Shown here one piece after another: positions 1-9,931 of a DNA stretch of 64,000 nucleotides. The notes beneath the pieces are model-generated. The model was not told the DNA's origin. It saw nothing but the letters and a program-made list of their open reading frames with translations, and searched no databases. The position numbers and the translations under genes are program-made. Source of the DNA: Methylocaldum marinum (lineage in GTDB: Bacteria; Pseudomonadota; Gammaproteobacteria; Methylococcales; Methylococcaceae); NCBI RefSeq assembly GCF_003584645.1, contig NZ_AP017928.1:2704395-2768394 (forward strand). Reading direction: 5' to 3'. Within the stretch, counting starts at the first letter, position 1. Each line of letters starts with the position of its first letter.

Positions 1-137
1 TTCCAGCCCCTGCTGACGATGTACTCCACCTGTTTCCGAATCTGGGCAGCATCCATCTCCGGCAAATAGGAGAAGGTCTCGAATTTGCGGCTCGAGACAT
101 CGGTCAGGCTGGATTTGTAATCTTGCATTTCGCTCAT
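1..137 (-). CDS. cbbS: RuBisCO small subunit, form I (N-terminal part)
   Basis: This is the N-terminal part of a ribulose-bisphosphate carboxylase small subunit; the rest lies beyond the window edge. It starts at an ATG at 137 and reads [20 protein letters not shown], followed by ETFSYLP and a helix ending [10 protein letters not shown]. The SYLP segment and the Q-I-x-x-Q-V-x-Y-I helix are standard at the start of CbbS. The protein caps the large-subunit octamer of the Calvin-cycle carboxylase. It lies downstream of cbbL on the same strand with 125 bases between them, so cbbLS is one operon. Confidence 0.93.
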   Translation of the reverse strand, partial: MSEMQDYKSSLTDVSSRKFETFSYLPEMDAAQIRKQVEYIVSRGW

Positions 138-170
138 GGTTGTACCAATCCTCGTTCATTGATCATTTGC

Positions 171-200
171 GCAGCCCCTTCTCATTTTCAAAGGGGCTGC
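171..200 (-). promoter_or_regulatory. Perfect hairpin between cbbL and cbbS
   Basis: A 10-bp perfect inverted repeat (GCAGCCCCTT / AAGGGGCTGC) with a 10-base loop lies between the cbbL stop and the cbbS start. No T-run follows it in the direction of transcription, so an intrinsic terminator is unlikely. It more probably stabilises or processes the cbbLS transcript and tunes the subunit ratio. The function is inferred; the repeat itself is seen. Confidence 0.6.
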
Positions 201-262
201 CTTCCGGCGATGTTCGGTTCGTCAACCGTATCGCTTCAAAACACTTTCGGCGATTCGTTCGA

Positions 263-1684
263 CTACTTGTGCGCCACATCGAGTTTGTCGACCGTATCAA
301 ACTCGAACTTGATCTCCTTCCAGGTCTCCAATGCCGCCTTGAGCTCGGGGCTGTCCTTCGCCGCGGACATCAGAATTTCCTTGCCTTCCTTTTCGAGCTG
401 GCGACCCTGGTTGCGGGCCTCGACGCAAGCTTCCAGCGCGACGCGGTTGGCCGCGGCGCCCGCGGCGTTACCCCACGGATGGCCGAGCGTGCCGCCGCCG
501 AACTGGAACACGGCATCATCACCGAAGATCGACAACAGGGCCGGCATGTGCCAGACGTGAATACCACCCGAGGCGACCGCGAAAACGCCCGGCATGGCGC
601 CCCAATCCTGATCGAAGAAGATGCCGCGGCTGCGATCCTCCTTGATGTAGCGCTCGCGCAGCAGATCGATCCAGCCCAAGGTGGCGGCTCGATCGCCTTC
701 CAATTTACCGACGACGGTACCGGTATGCAGGTGGTCGCCGCCCGACAACCTCAGAATCTTGGCCAAGACGCGGAAATGTATGCCGTGGTTCGGATTGCGG
801 TCGATCACGGCATGCATCGCACGGTGGATGTGCAGGAGCATGCCGTTTCTGCGGCACCAGTTGGCGAGACCGGTGTTGGCGCAGAATCCGCCGGTAATGT
901 AGTCGTGCATGATGATGGGCGCGCCGATCTCCTTGGCGTATTCGGCACGCTTGTACATTTCTTCGGGTGTCGGGGCGGTGACGTTCAGATAATGGCCCTT
1001 ACGCTCCCCGGTTTCGCGTTCCGCCTTATGAGTCGCCTCCACGACGAAATCGAAGCGTTGCTTCCAGCGCATGAACGGCTGGCTGTTCACGTTCTCATCG
1101 TCTTTGGTGAAGTCCAGACCGCCGCGGAGGCACTCGTAAACGGCACGGCCGTAGTTCTTCGCGGAGAGGCCCAGTTTCGGCTTGATCGTACAGCCCAGGA
1201 GCGGACGGCCGTATTTGTTCATGATGTCGCGCTCGACCTGGATGCCGTTGGGCGGACCGCCGCAGGTCATCACGTAGGCGATCGGAATGCGAACGTCTTC
1301 CAGACGCAATCCGCGGACGGCCTTGAAACCGAACACGTTGCCGACCAGAGAAGTGAAAACGTTGACCACCGATCCTTCCTCGAACAGATCGATCGGATAA
1401 GCGATGAAAGCGTAAAATTGCTCGTCGCTACCGGGGACGTCCTCAATGCGGTAGGCTCGGCCTTTGTAATAGTCGAGATCGGTCAGAAGATCGGTCCACA
1501 CCGTGGTCCAGGTACCGGTGGACGACTCTGCGGCGACGGCTGCCGCGGCTTCCTCTCGGGGAACACCGGGCTGGGGCGTAATCTTGAAGACGGCCAAGAG
1601 ATCGGTGTCGGCCGGGGTGTAATCCGGCATCCAGTACGTCTCGCGGTATTCTTTTACGCCCGCGTTATAGGTCTTTACAGCCAT
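263..1684 (-). CDS. cbbL: RuBisCO large subunit, form IA
   Basis: Ribulose-1,5-bisphosphate carboxylase/oxygenase large subunit, 473 residues, full length for form I. It fixes CO2 onto RuBP in the Calvin cycle. Seen in the sequence: the N-terminal [12 protein letters not shown] segment, the active-site KPKLGLS segment with its catalytic lysine, [17 protein letters not shown] carrying the lysine that is carbamylated and the Mg-binding D and E, and HIHRAMHAV with the catalytic His. The [18 protein letters not shown] start is typical of form IA enzymes of gammaproteobacteria. A strong Shine-Dalgarno (AGGAGGAA) lies just upstream of the ATG. cbbS follows on the same strand. Confidence 0.98.
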   Translation of the reverse strand: MAVKTYNAGVKEYRETYWMPDYTPADTDLLAVFKITPQPGVPREEAAAAVAAESSTGTWTTVWTDLLTDLDYYKGRAYRIEDVPGSDEQFYAFIAYPIDLFEEGSVVNVFTSLVGNVFGFKAVRGLRLEDVRIPIAYVMTCGGPPNGIQVERDIMNKYGRPLLGCTIKPKLGLSAKNYGRAVYECLRGGLDFTKDDENVNSQPFMRWKQRFDFVVEATHKAERETGERKGHYLNVTAPTPEEMYKRAEYAKEIGAPIIMHDYITGGFCANTGLANWCRRNGMLLHIHRAMHAVIDRNPNHGIHFRVLAKILRLSGGDHLHTGTVVGKLEGDRAATLGWIDLLRERYIKEDRSRGIFFDQDWGAMPGVFAVASGGIHVWHMPALLSIFGDDAVFQFGGGTLGHPWGNAAGAAANRVALEACVEARNQGRQLEKEGKEILMSAAKDSPELKAALETWKEIKFEFDTVDKLDVAHK

Positions 1685-2173
1685 ACTTTCCTCCTACCAC
1701 ATCTGTGGATTGTTCTCAGAAATACTTGTCGGCCCCTACTTGGACCAGAAATCGTGCTGCCTTTTTGCAGGGGAGAACTATAAGCCGTTCCGTCCATAAA
1801 AAAAATTAAGTTGTTATGATTACTGTAATAAGATCGACTTATGCTTTCCGACCCGCTTACGCAGTCTGAATGCAGCGTATCCCCGAAAGCCGCACGATAG
1901 AATAAGCCAATAACTTTCGGCACTCCAAGGAGGATTTGCGCAACGGCCGCGCGAGCTTTCCCCGCTTCCCGAAACCCTCCTGCTCGTTAAGAAACATGTC
2001 GCAATCGGCGTACAGAGCGTAAAACCTCTGGCGCATATCGGAACTATGACGCTTTCGCTGCGTCAACATCGTTAACGGCGCACGCTTTCGCAGCCGCCAC
2101 CCAACGGATCGGACAATTCGGCCGGTATTTCTCAGACCGAATGCGCCAAACGGAATCTTTCAAGGAGAGAATC
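1685..2173. promoter_or_regulatory. cbbL upstream region with a CbbR-like palindrome
   Basis: About 490 bases separate the divergent cbbL and PEP-CTERM genes, and I see no convincing gene in them. Around 1819-1829 an AT-rich inverted repeat (ATTAC-T-GTAAT) is embedded in a TTA-rich stretch. It resembles the T-N11-A or TNA-N7-TNA boxes bound by LysR-type CbbR regulators, and it lies about 135 bases upstream of the cbbL start. No cbbR gene is in the window, so the assignment is inference. The low-GC stretch 1795-1850 is the likely promoter zone for cbbL. Confidence 0.4.
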
Positions 2174-2839
2174 ATGAGACTCGCACCGTTTTTTTTGGGA
2201 ACTGCATTGGCCATGACCGGCCAAGCGCAGGCGGCATCCTATTACCTGGACCAAACGAATCTCGAACAAGCCCCGTTTACCGACGGGCCGCGTTACCTGG
2301 CCGTCACTTCCGTCGCATCGGGAAACGATATCCAGTTCACGGTGGATGTACGGAACGGGCCGGGCCAGCCGTTCGAGAGCATCGAGGGATCCAATTTCGG
2401 CATCCAACAGTTCGGATTCAATCTGGCAAACGACAACGGGGCCAGCCTGGAAGCGGATAGTTTCACCGGCTTGCCGGCCGGCTGGAACGTAGACTTCAAT
2501 CGGACCTTGAACGGCTTCGGCCGCTTCGATGTCGTCTTATCGGGCACGGGGAGCGCCCGTCAAGCCCCTCTGACCTTCAATATCAGCGATATCGTCGGTG
2601 ACACGCCGGCGTCCTACCACGCTCCGTCCGGCGGCGCAGGCGCGGTCCAGGGCAACGCGTGGTACGCCGCGCACGTTGCGGGCTTTACCGGCCCCGAGCA
2701 GATCACCAGCGGATTCTTCGGCGGCGGCTCGGGTCCCGGAACCGCTCCGGCACCGGTTCCGATTCCCGGAGCGGTCTGGCTGTTCGGCTCCGCCGTAGTC
2801 GGCTTGGGCTTGGTCGCCCGGCGGTCCCGGAGAGTGTAG
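2174..2839 (+). CDS. PEP-CTERM sorting-domain exported protein
   Basis: Exported protein of 221 residues with an N-terminal signal peptide (MRLAPFFLGTALAMTGQAQA) and a C-terminal PEP-CTERM-type tail. The tail has the short Pro motif PVPIPGAVW, a hydrophobic helix LFGSAVVGLGLVA, and a basic end RRSRRV. Such tails direct proteins to exosortase for processing and surface delivery. The middle part is a low-similarity beta-rich region with no domain I recognise. I chose the ATG at 2174 because AAGGAGAGAATC precedes it and the signal peptide begins there; an upstream in-frame start at 2141 has no such site. It is monocistronic and convergent with the DUF3426 gene. Confidence 0.8.
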   Translation: MRLAPFFLGTALAMTGQAQAASYYLDQTNLEQAPFTDGPRYLAVTSVASGNDIQFTVDVRNGPGQPFESIEGSNFGIQQFGFNLANDNGASLEADSFTGLPAGWNVDFNRTLNGFGRFDVVLSGTGSARQAPLTFNISDIVGDTPASYHAPSGGAGAVQGNAWYAAHVAGFTGPEQITSGFFGGGSGPGTAPAPVPIPGAVWLFGSAVVGLGLVARRSRRV

Positions 2840-2988
2840 CGCGCCGCATCGAGTTCCAGGCGCGGTTCATATGCGGCGGGCTACGGAAGCAGTAGGCGGG
2901 CCGGGAAAAATCCAATCCGAGCTCGCCTGCAAAACAATGCCGGGCAGCGCGGGAATACGTTTTTATTGCCGGAAAGGCAGTTGCCGAC

Positions 2989-3795
2989 TCAAAGCAACTC
3001 GAAAGTAAAGCCCCCCACGTTGCTCCGGGGCTTGGCAAAAAGCAGGCGGATTTCGAACGGTTTGCCGACCGGCATCAGCGAGGACGCTTCTTCTTCCGGG
3101 AGATATTCGGCGGGCGAGAATATCCGCTCCGCCACGGGGCTGCCGTTGATCTCGGTAAGAACCAGCTTGAGACTGGGCAGCGCCTGCGGCAAATTCGATT
3201 GGTTCGCAAAGACCAGCTGAAATTCCAGGACATCGTCGCGTGTCGAATCCGGACGTAAGGCACGATCGAAAATCTGGATTCTGCGGACGTCCCTATAAGG
3301 CGGCAGAGAACAATTGAAGGCTCTGCAGGCCATGTCCAGCCAAGGCCGCACTCGTGCGCTCTGCACCAGCCTGTCCCCTTCGAATATGACCAGCTGAGCG
3401 ACCAGAAGGGCGGTCAGCACGAAAACGCCGCCCCCCCACAAGACTTCGGATGTCGATGACGGGGACGGCCCGGCCGGCGCACTGTCGCGCTCGTCCAGCG
3501 CTTCCGCGTCAATCGCCGTAGCGTCCTCCTCCCCCCCCATCGGCCCGCCGGCGCCCGGCTCGCTCGGCAGTTCCCGTCTGCGCTTTCGAAGAGCAACCGC
3601 TTCCCGGTCCCTCAAAACCGGGGGTCTTGCTTGCGCCGTCGCCTCCGGGACCGCGTCCTTTACGGCTGGTCCCAAGGATACCAGGGCATTGAAGACGATT
3701 TGGCAGCGTTCGCAGAGCGCCTCGCCACGCCCGGCCCGCAATTGGCCGATACTGATACGGTATGCGGTCTTACACTCCGGGCAGCGGGTATACAC
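2989..3795 (-). CDS. Zinc-ribbon and DUF3426 domain membrane protein
   Basis: Protein of 268 residues. The N terminus is an MJ0042-type zinc ribbon (CPECKTAY ... CERCQIVFNA, two Cys pairs), then a variable acidic and Pro-rich linker of about 100 residues. One transmembrane helix follows (FVLTALLVAQLVIF), then a C-terminal periplasmic DUF3426 domain with CRAFNCSLPPYRDVRRI and a beta-rich end. The function of this family is unknown. It is regularly found next to prmA, as here, with only three bases between the genes, so the two are co-transcribed. The start at 3795 places the zinc ribbon at the extreme N terminus, as is usual. Confidence 0.85.
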   Translation of the reverse strand: MYTRCPECKTAYRISIGQLRAGRGEALCERCQIVFNALVSLGPAVKDAVPEATAQARPPVLRDREAVALRKRRRELPSEPGAGGPMGGEEDATAIDAEALDERDSAPAGPSPSSTSEVLWGGGVFVLTALLVAQLVIFEGDRLVQSARVRPWLDMACRAFNCSLPPYRDVRRIQIFDRALRPDSTRDDVLEFQLVFANQSNLPQALPSLKLVLTEINGSPVAERIFSPAEYLPEEEASSLMPVGKPFEIRLLFAKPRSNVGGFTFELL

Positions 3796-3798
3796 GTT

Positions 3799-4677
3799 TC
3801 AACCCCGAATCTTGACACCGGCGAGCAAGGCCCATTCCTCGCGCAGCACCGGCAGAGAAAAATCGAACTCGGAAGCATACGCCGAACGCACCGCGTCGAC
3901 CTGCGTCGCCAGAATGCCGGATAGGGCCAAGCTGCCGCCCGGCAGCACCTTTTCGCTGATTTCCGCAGCCAGTTTGATCAAGGGTGTCGCCAGGATATTG
4001 GCGATCAGGAGGTCGGCGTGCAAGCCCGAGAACTCGCGTGGATAACCGAGTGCCAGATTGCCCTCCACGCCGTTCTTGCGCGCATTTTCATCCGAAGCGG
4101 TAAGCGCCTGGGGATCGATATCTATCCCATACGCCATGGACGCGCCCAGCTTCAATGCCGCCACCGCCAGAATTCCCGAGCCGCAGCCGTAATCGATCAC
4201 GGTCTTGCCCTCGAGATCATGAGCATCCAGCCACTCGAGACAGAGCGCCGTCGTGGGATGAGTGCCGGTCCCGAAAGCCAGGCCCGGATCAAGCACGACA
4301 TTGACGGCCTCGGGCTCGGGCGGCTCGAAGCCGGTCGGACAAATCCAGAGCCTGCGGCCGAAGCGCATCGGCTGAAAATGATCCAGCCACGCTCTTTCCC
4401 ACACGCGGTCTTCCAAGTCCTCGACCTGACATTGAAGCACTCGCTCGCCGAACCGGTTCACGACCGAGTTCCGTATGCGATCGGTATCGGCGTCGGCATC
4501 GAATAACCCGAGCACCTTGGTCTGCCGCCAAACCGGCGTCTCCCCCGGCTTGGGCTCGAACAGAGGCTGGTCGCCGGCATCTTCGAAGCTGACGGAAACG
4601 GCCCCGAGGCTCGATAGAAGATCGGAAACCGGCTCCGCCGAAGTTTCGTCCACCGTAATCGCCAGCTGACGCCACAT
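3799..4677 (-). CDS. prmA: Ribosomal protein L11 methyltransferase
   Basis: Class I SAM-dependent methyltransferase of 292 residues that trimethylates ribosomal protein L11. An N-terminal substrate-recognition domain ([10 protein letters not shown]...) precedes a Rossmann fold with the PrmA signature: LDPGLAFGTGTHPTT, then VIDYGCGSGILAVAALKLGA, then the ANILA motif in DLLIANILATPL. The length is normal for the family. Its ATG shares a base with the accC stop (TGATG), pointing to translational coupling in the aroQ-accB-accC-prmA-DUF3426 transcription unit. Confidence 0.96.
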   Translation of the reverse strand: MWRQLAITVDETSAEPVSDLLSSLGAVSVSFEDAGDQPLFEPKPGETPVWRQTKVLGLFDADADTDRIRNSVVNRFGERVLQCQVEDLEDRVWERAWLDHFQPMRFGRRLWICPTGFEPPEPEAVNVVLDPGLAFGTGTHPTTALCLEWLDAHDLEGKTVIDYGCGSGILAVAALKLGASMAYGIDIDPQALTASDENARKNGVEGNLALGYPREFSGLHADLLIANILATPLIKLAAEISEKVLPGGSLALSGILATQVDAVRSAYASEFDFSLPVLREEWALLAGVKIRG

Positions 4678-6023
4678 CAGTGTTTCAATCCGAGCTTCTG
4701 CTCCAAATAATGGATATTCTGCCCGCCGGCATTAAAAGCCGCATCGTTGATGATATCGAGCAACAAAGGAATATTGCATTTGATGCCGCCGATGACCATT
4801 TCCTGAAGCGCCATGCGGGCACGGGCGATAGCCCCGCTCCGGGTCTCGCCGTGGGCGATGAGCTTGCCGATCATGGAGTCGTAATAAGGCGGCACCCGAT
4901 AGCCGTTATAAATATGCGTTTCGACCCGGATACCGGGACCTCCGGGCATATGGAACTGCTCGATCACGCCGGGGCTCGGGATAAAACTTTGCGGATCCTC
5001 CGCATTGATTCGACACTCTATGGCATGGCCCCGCATCTGAACCTCCTCCTGCCTGATCGCCAATACCTCGCCGGCCGCAATGCGAAGCTGCTCTTTGACG
5101 ATATCGAAGCCCGTCACCATTTCCGTCACCGGATGTTCCACCTGCACGCGAGTATTCATCTCGATGAAATAAAACTGGCCGTCCTGGTAAAGAAACTCGA
5201 AGGTTCCGGCACCCAGATAGCCGATTTCCTGACAGGCTTTGACGCAACGCTCGCCGATTTCGCGCCGCTGCTCCTCGGTAATGCCGGGCGCGGGCGCCTC
5301 TTCAACGACTTTCTGATGCCGGCGCTGTGTGGAACAATCGCGCTCACCCAGATGAACCACATTCCCATGTCCGTCGGCAATGACTTGGACCTCGATATGC
5401 CGGGGATTTTCCAGGAATTTCTCCATATAGACCATGTCGTTGCCGAATGCCGCCGCGGCCTCCCCACGAGTCAGCGTAATGGCGCTCGGAAGATTCGCCT
5501 CGCTGTGGACCACCCGCATGCCGCGTCCGCCCCCGCCGCCCGCGGCCTTGATGATGACCGGAAAACCGATTCGGCGAGCGATTTTCAAGTTCTCGTCGTG
5601 ATTTTCGCTCAAGGGACCGTCCGAGCCGGGCAAGCACGGGATACCGGTCTTTTTCATGGCCTCGATCGCGGACACCTTATCGCCCATGAGCCGGATGGTT
5701 TCCGGACGAGGACCTATGAAAATGAAGCCACTTTGGATCACTTTTTCCGCGAAGTCGGCGTTCTCCGACAAAAATCCGTAGCCCGGATGGATGGCCACCG
5801 AATCGGTGACCTCGGCCGAACTGATGATCGCCGGAATATTGAGATAGCTTTCCTTCGACGGCGCAGGGCCGATGCACACGGACTCGTCGGCGAGCCGCAC
5901 GTGTTTCAGGTCGCGATCGGCCTCGGAATGCACGGCCACGGCTTTGATACCGAGTTCGCGGCAGGCACGAAGAATACGCAGGGCGATCTCGCCCCGGTTG
6001 GCAATTAGAACTTTACCGAGCAT
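4677..6023 (-). CDS. accC: Acetyl-CoA carboxylase, biotin carboxylase subunit
   Basis: ATP-grasp enzyme of 448 residues that carboxylates the biotin carried on AccB, the first half-reaction of malonyl-CoA formation. Seen: the N-terminal [17 protein letters not shown] biotin-carboxylase motif, the glycine-rich [17 protein letters not shown] lid, the [19 protein letters not shown] segment, and the catalytic core [16 protein letters not shown]. The length matches E. coli AccC. It lies 50 bases after accB on the same strand, the usual accBC pair, and overlaps prmA. Confidence 0.98.
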   Translation of the reverse strand: MLGKVLIANRGEIALRILRACRELGIKAVAVHSEADRDLKHVRLADESVCIGPAPSKESYLNIPAIISSAEVTDSVAIHPGYGFLSENADFAEKVIQSGFIFIGPRPETIRLMGDKVSAIEAMKKTGIPCLPGSDGPLSENHDENLKIARRIGFPVIIKAAGGGGGRGMRVVHSEANLPSAITLTRGEAAAAFGNDMVYMEKFLENPRHIEVQVIADGHGNVVHLGERDCSTQRRHQKVVEEAPAPGITEEQRREIGERCVKACQEIGYLGAGTFEFLYQDGQFYFIEMNTRVQVEHPVTEMVTGFDIVKEQLRIAAGEVLAIRQEEVQMRGHAIECRINAEDPQSFIPSPGVIEQFHMPGGPGIRVETHIYNGYRVPPYYDSMIGKLIAHGETRSGAIARARMALQEMVIGGIKCNIPLLLDIINDAAFNAGGQNIHYLEQKLGLKH

Positions 6024-6073
6024 GAAAAAACACCTGGTGGATAGGCCGAACGAGGAGCAACGGCAACGGACCG

Positions 6074-6523
6074 TTACTCGATAACGAACAAAGGCTGGTT
6101 GTATTCCACCGGTTGGGCGTTTTCCACCAGCACCTTCGCTATCACGCCGGCTTTGTCCGCCTCGATCTGATTCAGGATTTTCATCGCCTCGATGATACAG
6201 AGCGTATCGCCGACCTCCACGCGCTGGCCGACCTCCACGAATGCTTTCGCTCCGGGTGAAGGCGAGCGGTAAAACGTTCCCACCATGGGGGATCGGACGA
6301 TGTGCCCGGTCAGTTTGTCGACCGCCGCCTCCGACGTCTGCGGCGCTACGGCGGGCTGCGGTGCAGCGACCGGTAAGGCGGGCGGCAGGACCGGCATCGG
6401 TTGCGGCACCATGTTACTGTACCGACTGATACGTACCGACTCCTCTCCTTCACGAATCTCGATTTCGGCAATGCCCGACTCTTCGATCATTTCGATGAGC
6501 TTTTTTATTTTTCTGATATCCAT
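6074..6523 (-). CDS. accB: Biotin carboxyl carrier protein
   Basis: BCCP of acetyl-CoA carboxylase, 149 residues. The N-terminal segment ([20 protein letters not shown]) is typical of AccB. A Pro/Ala-rich linker around residues 38-70 leads to the biotinyl domain, with the [15 protein letters not shown] motif in which the Lys carries biotin. It is the mobile carrier between AccC and the carboxyltransferase AccAD. aroQ lies three bases upstream and accC downstream, so the three form one operon. Confidence 0.97.
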   Translation of the reverse strand: MDIRKIKKLIEMIEESGIAEIEIREGEESVRISRYSNMVPQPMPVLPPALPVAAPQPAVAPQTSEAAVDKLTGHIVRSPMVGTFYRSPSPGAKAFVEVGQRVEVGDTLCIIEAMKILNQIEADKAGVIAKVLVENAQPVEYNQPLFVIE

Positions 6524-6526
6524 GTT

Positions 6527-6970
6527 CTAGCCTGTTTTTAGGATGTGTGTGGCGGCAGTCAAGGCAAGCTCGTAGCTGAGCGCGCCGAATCCGCAAATGA
6601 CGCCTTTGGCGATATCGGATAAATAGGAATGTTTCCGGAACGGCTCCCGCGCATGAATGTTGGATAAATGGACTTCGATGAAAGGAATGCGGGTGGCGAG
6701 AAACGCATCTCGCAGCGCGATGCTGGTATGCGTATAAGCGCCCGGATTGATCAGTATGAAATCGACGGATTCCGTGTACGCCCGGTGTACACGGTCAATG
6801 AGCTCGTGCTCGGCATTACTCTGGAAGAAGTCGAAACCATGGCCGAGAGCTTGCGCCCTGGCTTCCAAACTCGACCTGATTTCATTCAGCGTTTGACTGC
6901 CGTACAAGCCGGGTTCACGAACCCCGAGCAAATTGAGATTCGGACCATTGAGCACGAGGATATTTGCCAT
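6527..6970 (-). CDS. aroQ: 3-dehydroquinate dehydratase, type II
   Basis: Type II dehydroquinase of 147 residues, the third step of the shikimate pathway. Seen: the N-terminal [20 protein letters not shown] loop with the active-site Tyr, [15 protein letters not shown], the [16 protein letters not shown] motif, and [20 protein letters not shown] with the active-site His and Arg. The length is normal. It is the first gene of the aroQ-accB-accC-prmA unit, an arrangement common in gammaproteobacteria. Confidence 0.97.
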   Translation of the reverse strand: MANILVLNGPNLNLLGVREPGLYGSQTLNEIRSSLEARAQALGHGFDFFQSNAEHELIDRVHRAYTESVDFILINPGAYTHTSIALRDAFLATRIPFIEVHLSNIHAREPFRKHSYLSDIAKGVICGFGALSYELALTAATHILKTG

Positions 6971-7107
6971 ATGACGAAAGCAGCCCTGTTTCCGATTACC
7001 GCAGAAGCGGAAAAACCGCGGCTATTTTGCCGAAACGCGCAAAATCTGTCCACAAACGAAGGAGTTCGCTTATATTCGACGCAGTTAGTGCGTTTTCGAG
7101 GACAGGT

Positions 7108-7626
7108 CTACTTCAACAGCGGCCCGACGACCTTCATGAGCCGCTCTCTCGATAACGGCCCGGCATGAACATCCACCGGCTGGCCGTCGCGATCGAACAC
7201 GGCGGAAAACGGCAGAACGTTGAACCGGTTCCCGAGGCTCTGCGCCCACGAGACGGCACCTCCGCCGCCCAGCAAGATCGGATAATTGACCGGCGTCTCT
7301 TTCAAGAACTCCTGTACGGCTTCCGATTCGTCTATGGCGACGCCGACGAACTGGAGCCCCTGATCGCCCAGCTCCGTCTGCATCCGGACGAACTCCGGCA
7401 TTTCCTCTCGACAAGGCGCGCACCAGCTCGCCCAGAAATTGAGTACCAGAACCTTGCCTTTCCATTCGGCGATCTCCCGCGGGTTGCCGTCCAAATCCCT
7501 GAGCGACGCGGGTTCCGCGATTCTCGGCGGGACGCTCGAGCCCCCGCTCATCCAGCGTTCGGCGAGAATACCCAGGAGAAGAGCGGCCAATGCGAGCAAT
7601 CCGTACAGAAGTTTCGTCGATTTCAC
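7108..7626 (-). CDS. TlpA-like periplasmic thioredoxin
   Basis: Membrane-anchored thioredoxin-fold protein of 172 residues. An N-terminal signal-anchor (LLYGLLALAALLLGILAE) precedes a TlpA/ResA-like domain. The redox motif is WASWCAPCREEMPEF (WCAPC), and VNYPILLGG and VFDRDG match the later part of the fold. It probably reduces periplasmic disulfides, for example in c-type cytochrome maturation. Its ATG overlaps the dsbD stop by four bases (ATGA), so DsbD is its likely electron donor across the membrane. Confidence 0.9.
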   Translation of the reverse strand: MKSTKLLYGLLALAALLLGILAERWMSGGSSVPPRIAEPASLRDLDGNPREIAEWKGKVLVLNFWASWCAPCREEMPEFVRMQTELGDQGLQFVGVAIDESEAVQEFLKETPVNYPILLGGGGAVSWAQSLGNRFNVLPFSAVFDRDGQPVDVHAGPLSRERLMKVVGPLLK

Positions 7627-9860
7627 TGCAAGACCCTTTGCAAATGGCCCAAAAATTCATCCGCCCCCATGTAGCCGACCACGCGGAACGTTTTTCGCTC
7701 TTCCCGATCCGGCCCGAAAAACAGTGTCGCCGGCGGTCCGATGAGACCGAAGTGTTGCAAGAGCGCCTGATCGTCCGCGGAATTTTGCGTGACGTCGGCC
7801 TGGAGCAATACCACGTTGCTGAGCGCGCTCTGTACCTTGGGGTCGGCGAAGGTATAGCGCTCCATTTCCTTACAGGAGATGCACCAGTCGGCATAGAAAT
7901 CCAGCATGACCCACTTCCCGGTAGCTTCGGCCGCCGCTACTTGCATACTCAGATCGTCGACATTTCTGACCTTTCGGAAAGCGATCGACTGAGTGGACGC
8001 CTTGGCCGTGGTCGGATATATACCGCGCAGGGGCTGCAGTGGGTCGGTGCTGTCCGAAGCGACGCCGATCAGCAGCAGCACCCCGTAAGTCAGCATGACA
8101 ATGCCCACGCCCTTCCACAGCCGGCGCCATCCGGAAACCGGATGGGGCAGCGCCTCCAATGCGCCGAGATAAATCGCCGGAATGATTAGCAGCAGTGCCC
8201 ACAGGAACATGGACACGGCGGAGGGTAAAATGCGTTCCAGCAGCCACACCGCGATTGCCAGCAGGCCCACCCCGAACACGGCCTTCACCGCATTCATCCA
8301 GATTCCGGCCTTGGGCAGCAACTTGCCTGCCGATGCGCCGATGACCAGCAAGGGAATCCCCATACCCAAACCCAGCGCGAATAGAGCCAGCCCGCCGAGC
8401 ACGGCGTCACCGGTCTGACCGATATAGATCAGCGCGCCGGCCAGTGGCGCCGCCACGCACGGCCCGACGATCAAGGCGGAGAGCGCGCCCATGATCGCGG
8501 CGCCGGTGAGGGTGCCGCCGCGTTGCTGATTGCTGATCGAAACCACGCGAGCCTGGATGAATTCCGGCATTTGCAGCGTATAAACGCCGAACATGGACAA
8601 GGCCAGCAGCACGAACAAAGCGCTGAACGCGACAATGACCTCGGGCTTCTGGAACAGAATCTGCAAATTGCTGCCGAAAAGTCCCGCCAAGATGCCGAAG
8701 ACGGTATAGGCCAAAGCCGACGCCAAGACATAGCTCAGCGACAGCATGAAGGCCCGGCCGGTGGTGATCGTGTGGCCCTGACCGACGATGATGCCCGACA
8801 AAATCGGAATCATCGGGAAAATACAGGGCGTGAACGCCAGCAACAGCCCGAATCCCAGAAAACTGAGAACCGTCGCCCAGGCGGAATCGCTCTGTAGAGC
8901 GAAGGCGATTCTATCCTGCTCCGAGACCGGGACGACCGGATTTGCCATCGACACCGTTGTCCCGGCGCCGGCGGCCGGCAAATCCAGGCCGACGGTTTTC
9001 TGCATCGGCGGGTAGCACACCCCCTTCTCGGCGCAGCCCTGATAATTCGCCTGCAATCGAATATTGCCCGGCTCGCCGCCGGCACGCGACAGCGGAACGG
9101 CGAATCCGACTTCACGATGGAATACCTCCACATCCCCGAACTCTTCGTCGTGCTTGGGTTCGCCGTTGGGAATCCGGTAGTTCCCGAGCGTTACCCCGCT
9201 GGCGCCGGGCAAGGCCAGCTTGAATTTCTCCCGGTAGAGGTAATATCCGTCCGCAATCTGCCAACTAACCCAGAGCGTGTTGGCGTCCTTGACCTCGGCA
9301 AAGAAACGGAATGCTTCATCGGGCGGCAGCAAATCGACCGGCCGGGTTTTGACGCCCAGCGATTTGAACGCTTCGGCCAGCTTTCCGAGCGAATCGGCCG
9401 CGCCGCCGGCACCGCTCGCAGGCCAGTGCACCTTGAGCGTCTGCTTGTACGGCGGATAGCACACCCCGACGTCGGCGCAGCCTTGCGAGGTCACGTCCAG
9501 AACCAGCTGGGCGGCGCCGGCGTCGCGGCGCACCAGGGGAAGGCGTATATCGAGGTGCCCGCGATAGATTTCCATCTCGCCGAAAAACTCGTCGTGCTTG
9601 GTTTCGCCCTTCGGAAAAACAGGCTCCCCCAGATCGACGCCGGCGTCCTTGGACGCAAACTTGAATTTTTGCCGGTACAGATAATAGCCGTCGGCGATGT
9701 CGAATCCGATCAAGGCCTCATCGCCTTCGAGCTTGGCCGATGCCCGGAAAGCCTGTTCCGGCGGCAGAAGCTCGTCGCTGCCGATGGCCCAAACCGTACC
9801 CGTCCAGACCGACAAAAAGACGAAAAACGCCCGAAAAACGAATTCGCGGAACTGCGGCAT
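7623..9860 (-). CDS. dsbD: Thiol:disulfide interchange protein DsbD with duplicated N-terminal domain
   Basis: Inner-membrane protein that passes electrons from cytoplasmic thioredoxin to the periplasm; 745 residues from the chosen start. After a signal peptide (MPQFREFVFRAFFVFLSVWT...) there are two tandem DsbD-alpha domains. Each has a GYYLYR motif and a Cys-containing end (CADVGVCYPP and CAEKGVCYPP). Next come the eight-helix core with FTPCIFPMIPI and VGPCVAAPLAG, and a C-terminal thioredoxin domain with DWCISCKEMERY. E. coli DsbD has one alpha domain and about 565 residues, so the extra length is the second copy. I chose the start at 9860 for the signal peptide; a start at 9932, whose ATG overlaps the cutA stop (TGATG), would add 24 residues. 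Confidence 0.94.
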   Translation of the reverse strand: MPQFREFVFRAFFVFLSVWTGTVWAIGSDELLPPEQAFRASAKLEGDEALIGFDIADGYYLYRQKFKFASKDAGVDLGEPVFPKGETKHDEFFGEMEIYRGHLDIRLPLVRRDAGAAQLVLDVTSQGCADVGVCYPPYKQTLKVHWPASGAGGAADSLGKLAEAFKSLGVKTRPVDLLPPDEAFRFFAEVKDANTLWVSWQIADGYYLYREKFKLALPGASGVTLGNYRIPNGEPKHDEEFGDVEVFHREVGFAVPLSRAGGEPGNIRLQANYQGCAEKGVCYPPMQKTVGLDLPAAGAGTTVSMANPVVPVSEQDRIAFALQSDSAWATVLSFLGFGLLLAFTPCIFPMIPILSGIIVGQGHTITTGRAFMLSLSYVLASALAYTVFGILAGLFGSNLQILFQKPEVIVAFSALFVLLALSMFGVYTLQMPEFIQARVVSISNQQRGGTLTGAAIMGALSALIVGPCVAAPLAGALIYIGQTGDAVLGGLALFALGLGMGIPLLVIGASAGKLLPKAGIWMNAVKAVFGVGLLAIAVWLLERILPSAVSMFLWALLLIIPAIYLGALEALPHPVSGWRRLWKGVGIVMLTYGVLLLIGVASDSTDPLQPLRGIYPTTAKASTQSIAFRKVRNVDDLSMQVAAAEATGKWVMLDFYADWCISCKEMERYTFADPKVQSALSNVVLLQADVTQNSADDQALLQHFGLIGPPATLFFGPDREERKTFRVVGYMGADEFLGHLQRVLQ

Positions 9861-9931
9861 AACAAAACGACTCTGTAGAATGAAGATCGGGACGTGGACT
9901 TCTTTCCGGGAGAGATCGCCCGGACGGTCCA

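Noticed and set aside
140..1783. Long plus-strand open frame opposite cbbL
   Set aside because: It is a shadow of the high-GC RuBisCO gene; its translation has no motif and cbbL is certain.
1675..2069. Small minus-strand frames upstream of cbbL
   Set aside because: They cover the promoter region, lack ribosome sites and have no protein-like pattern.
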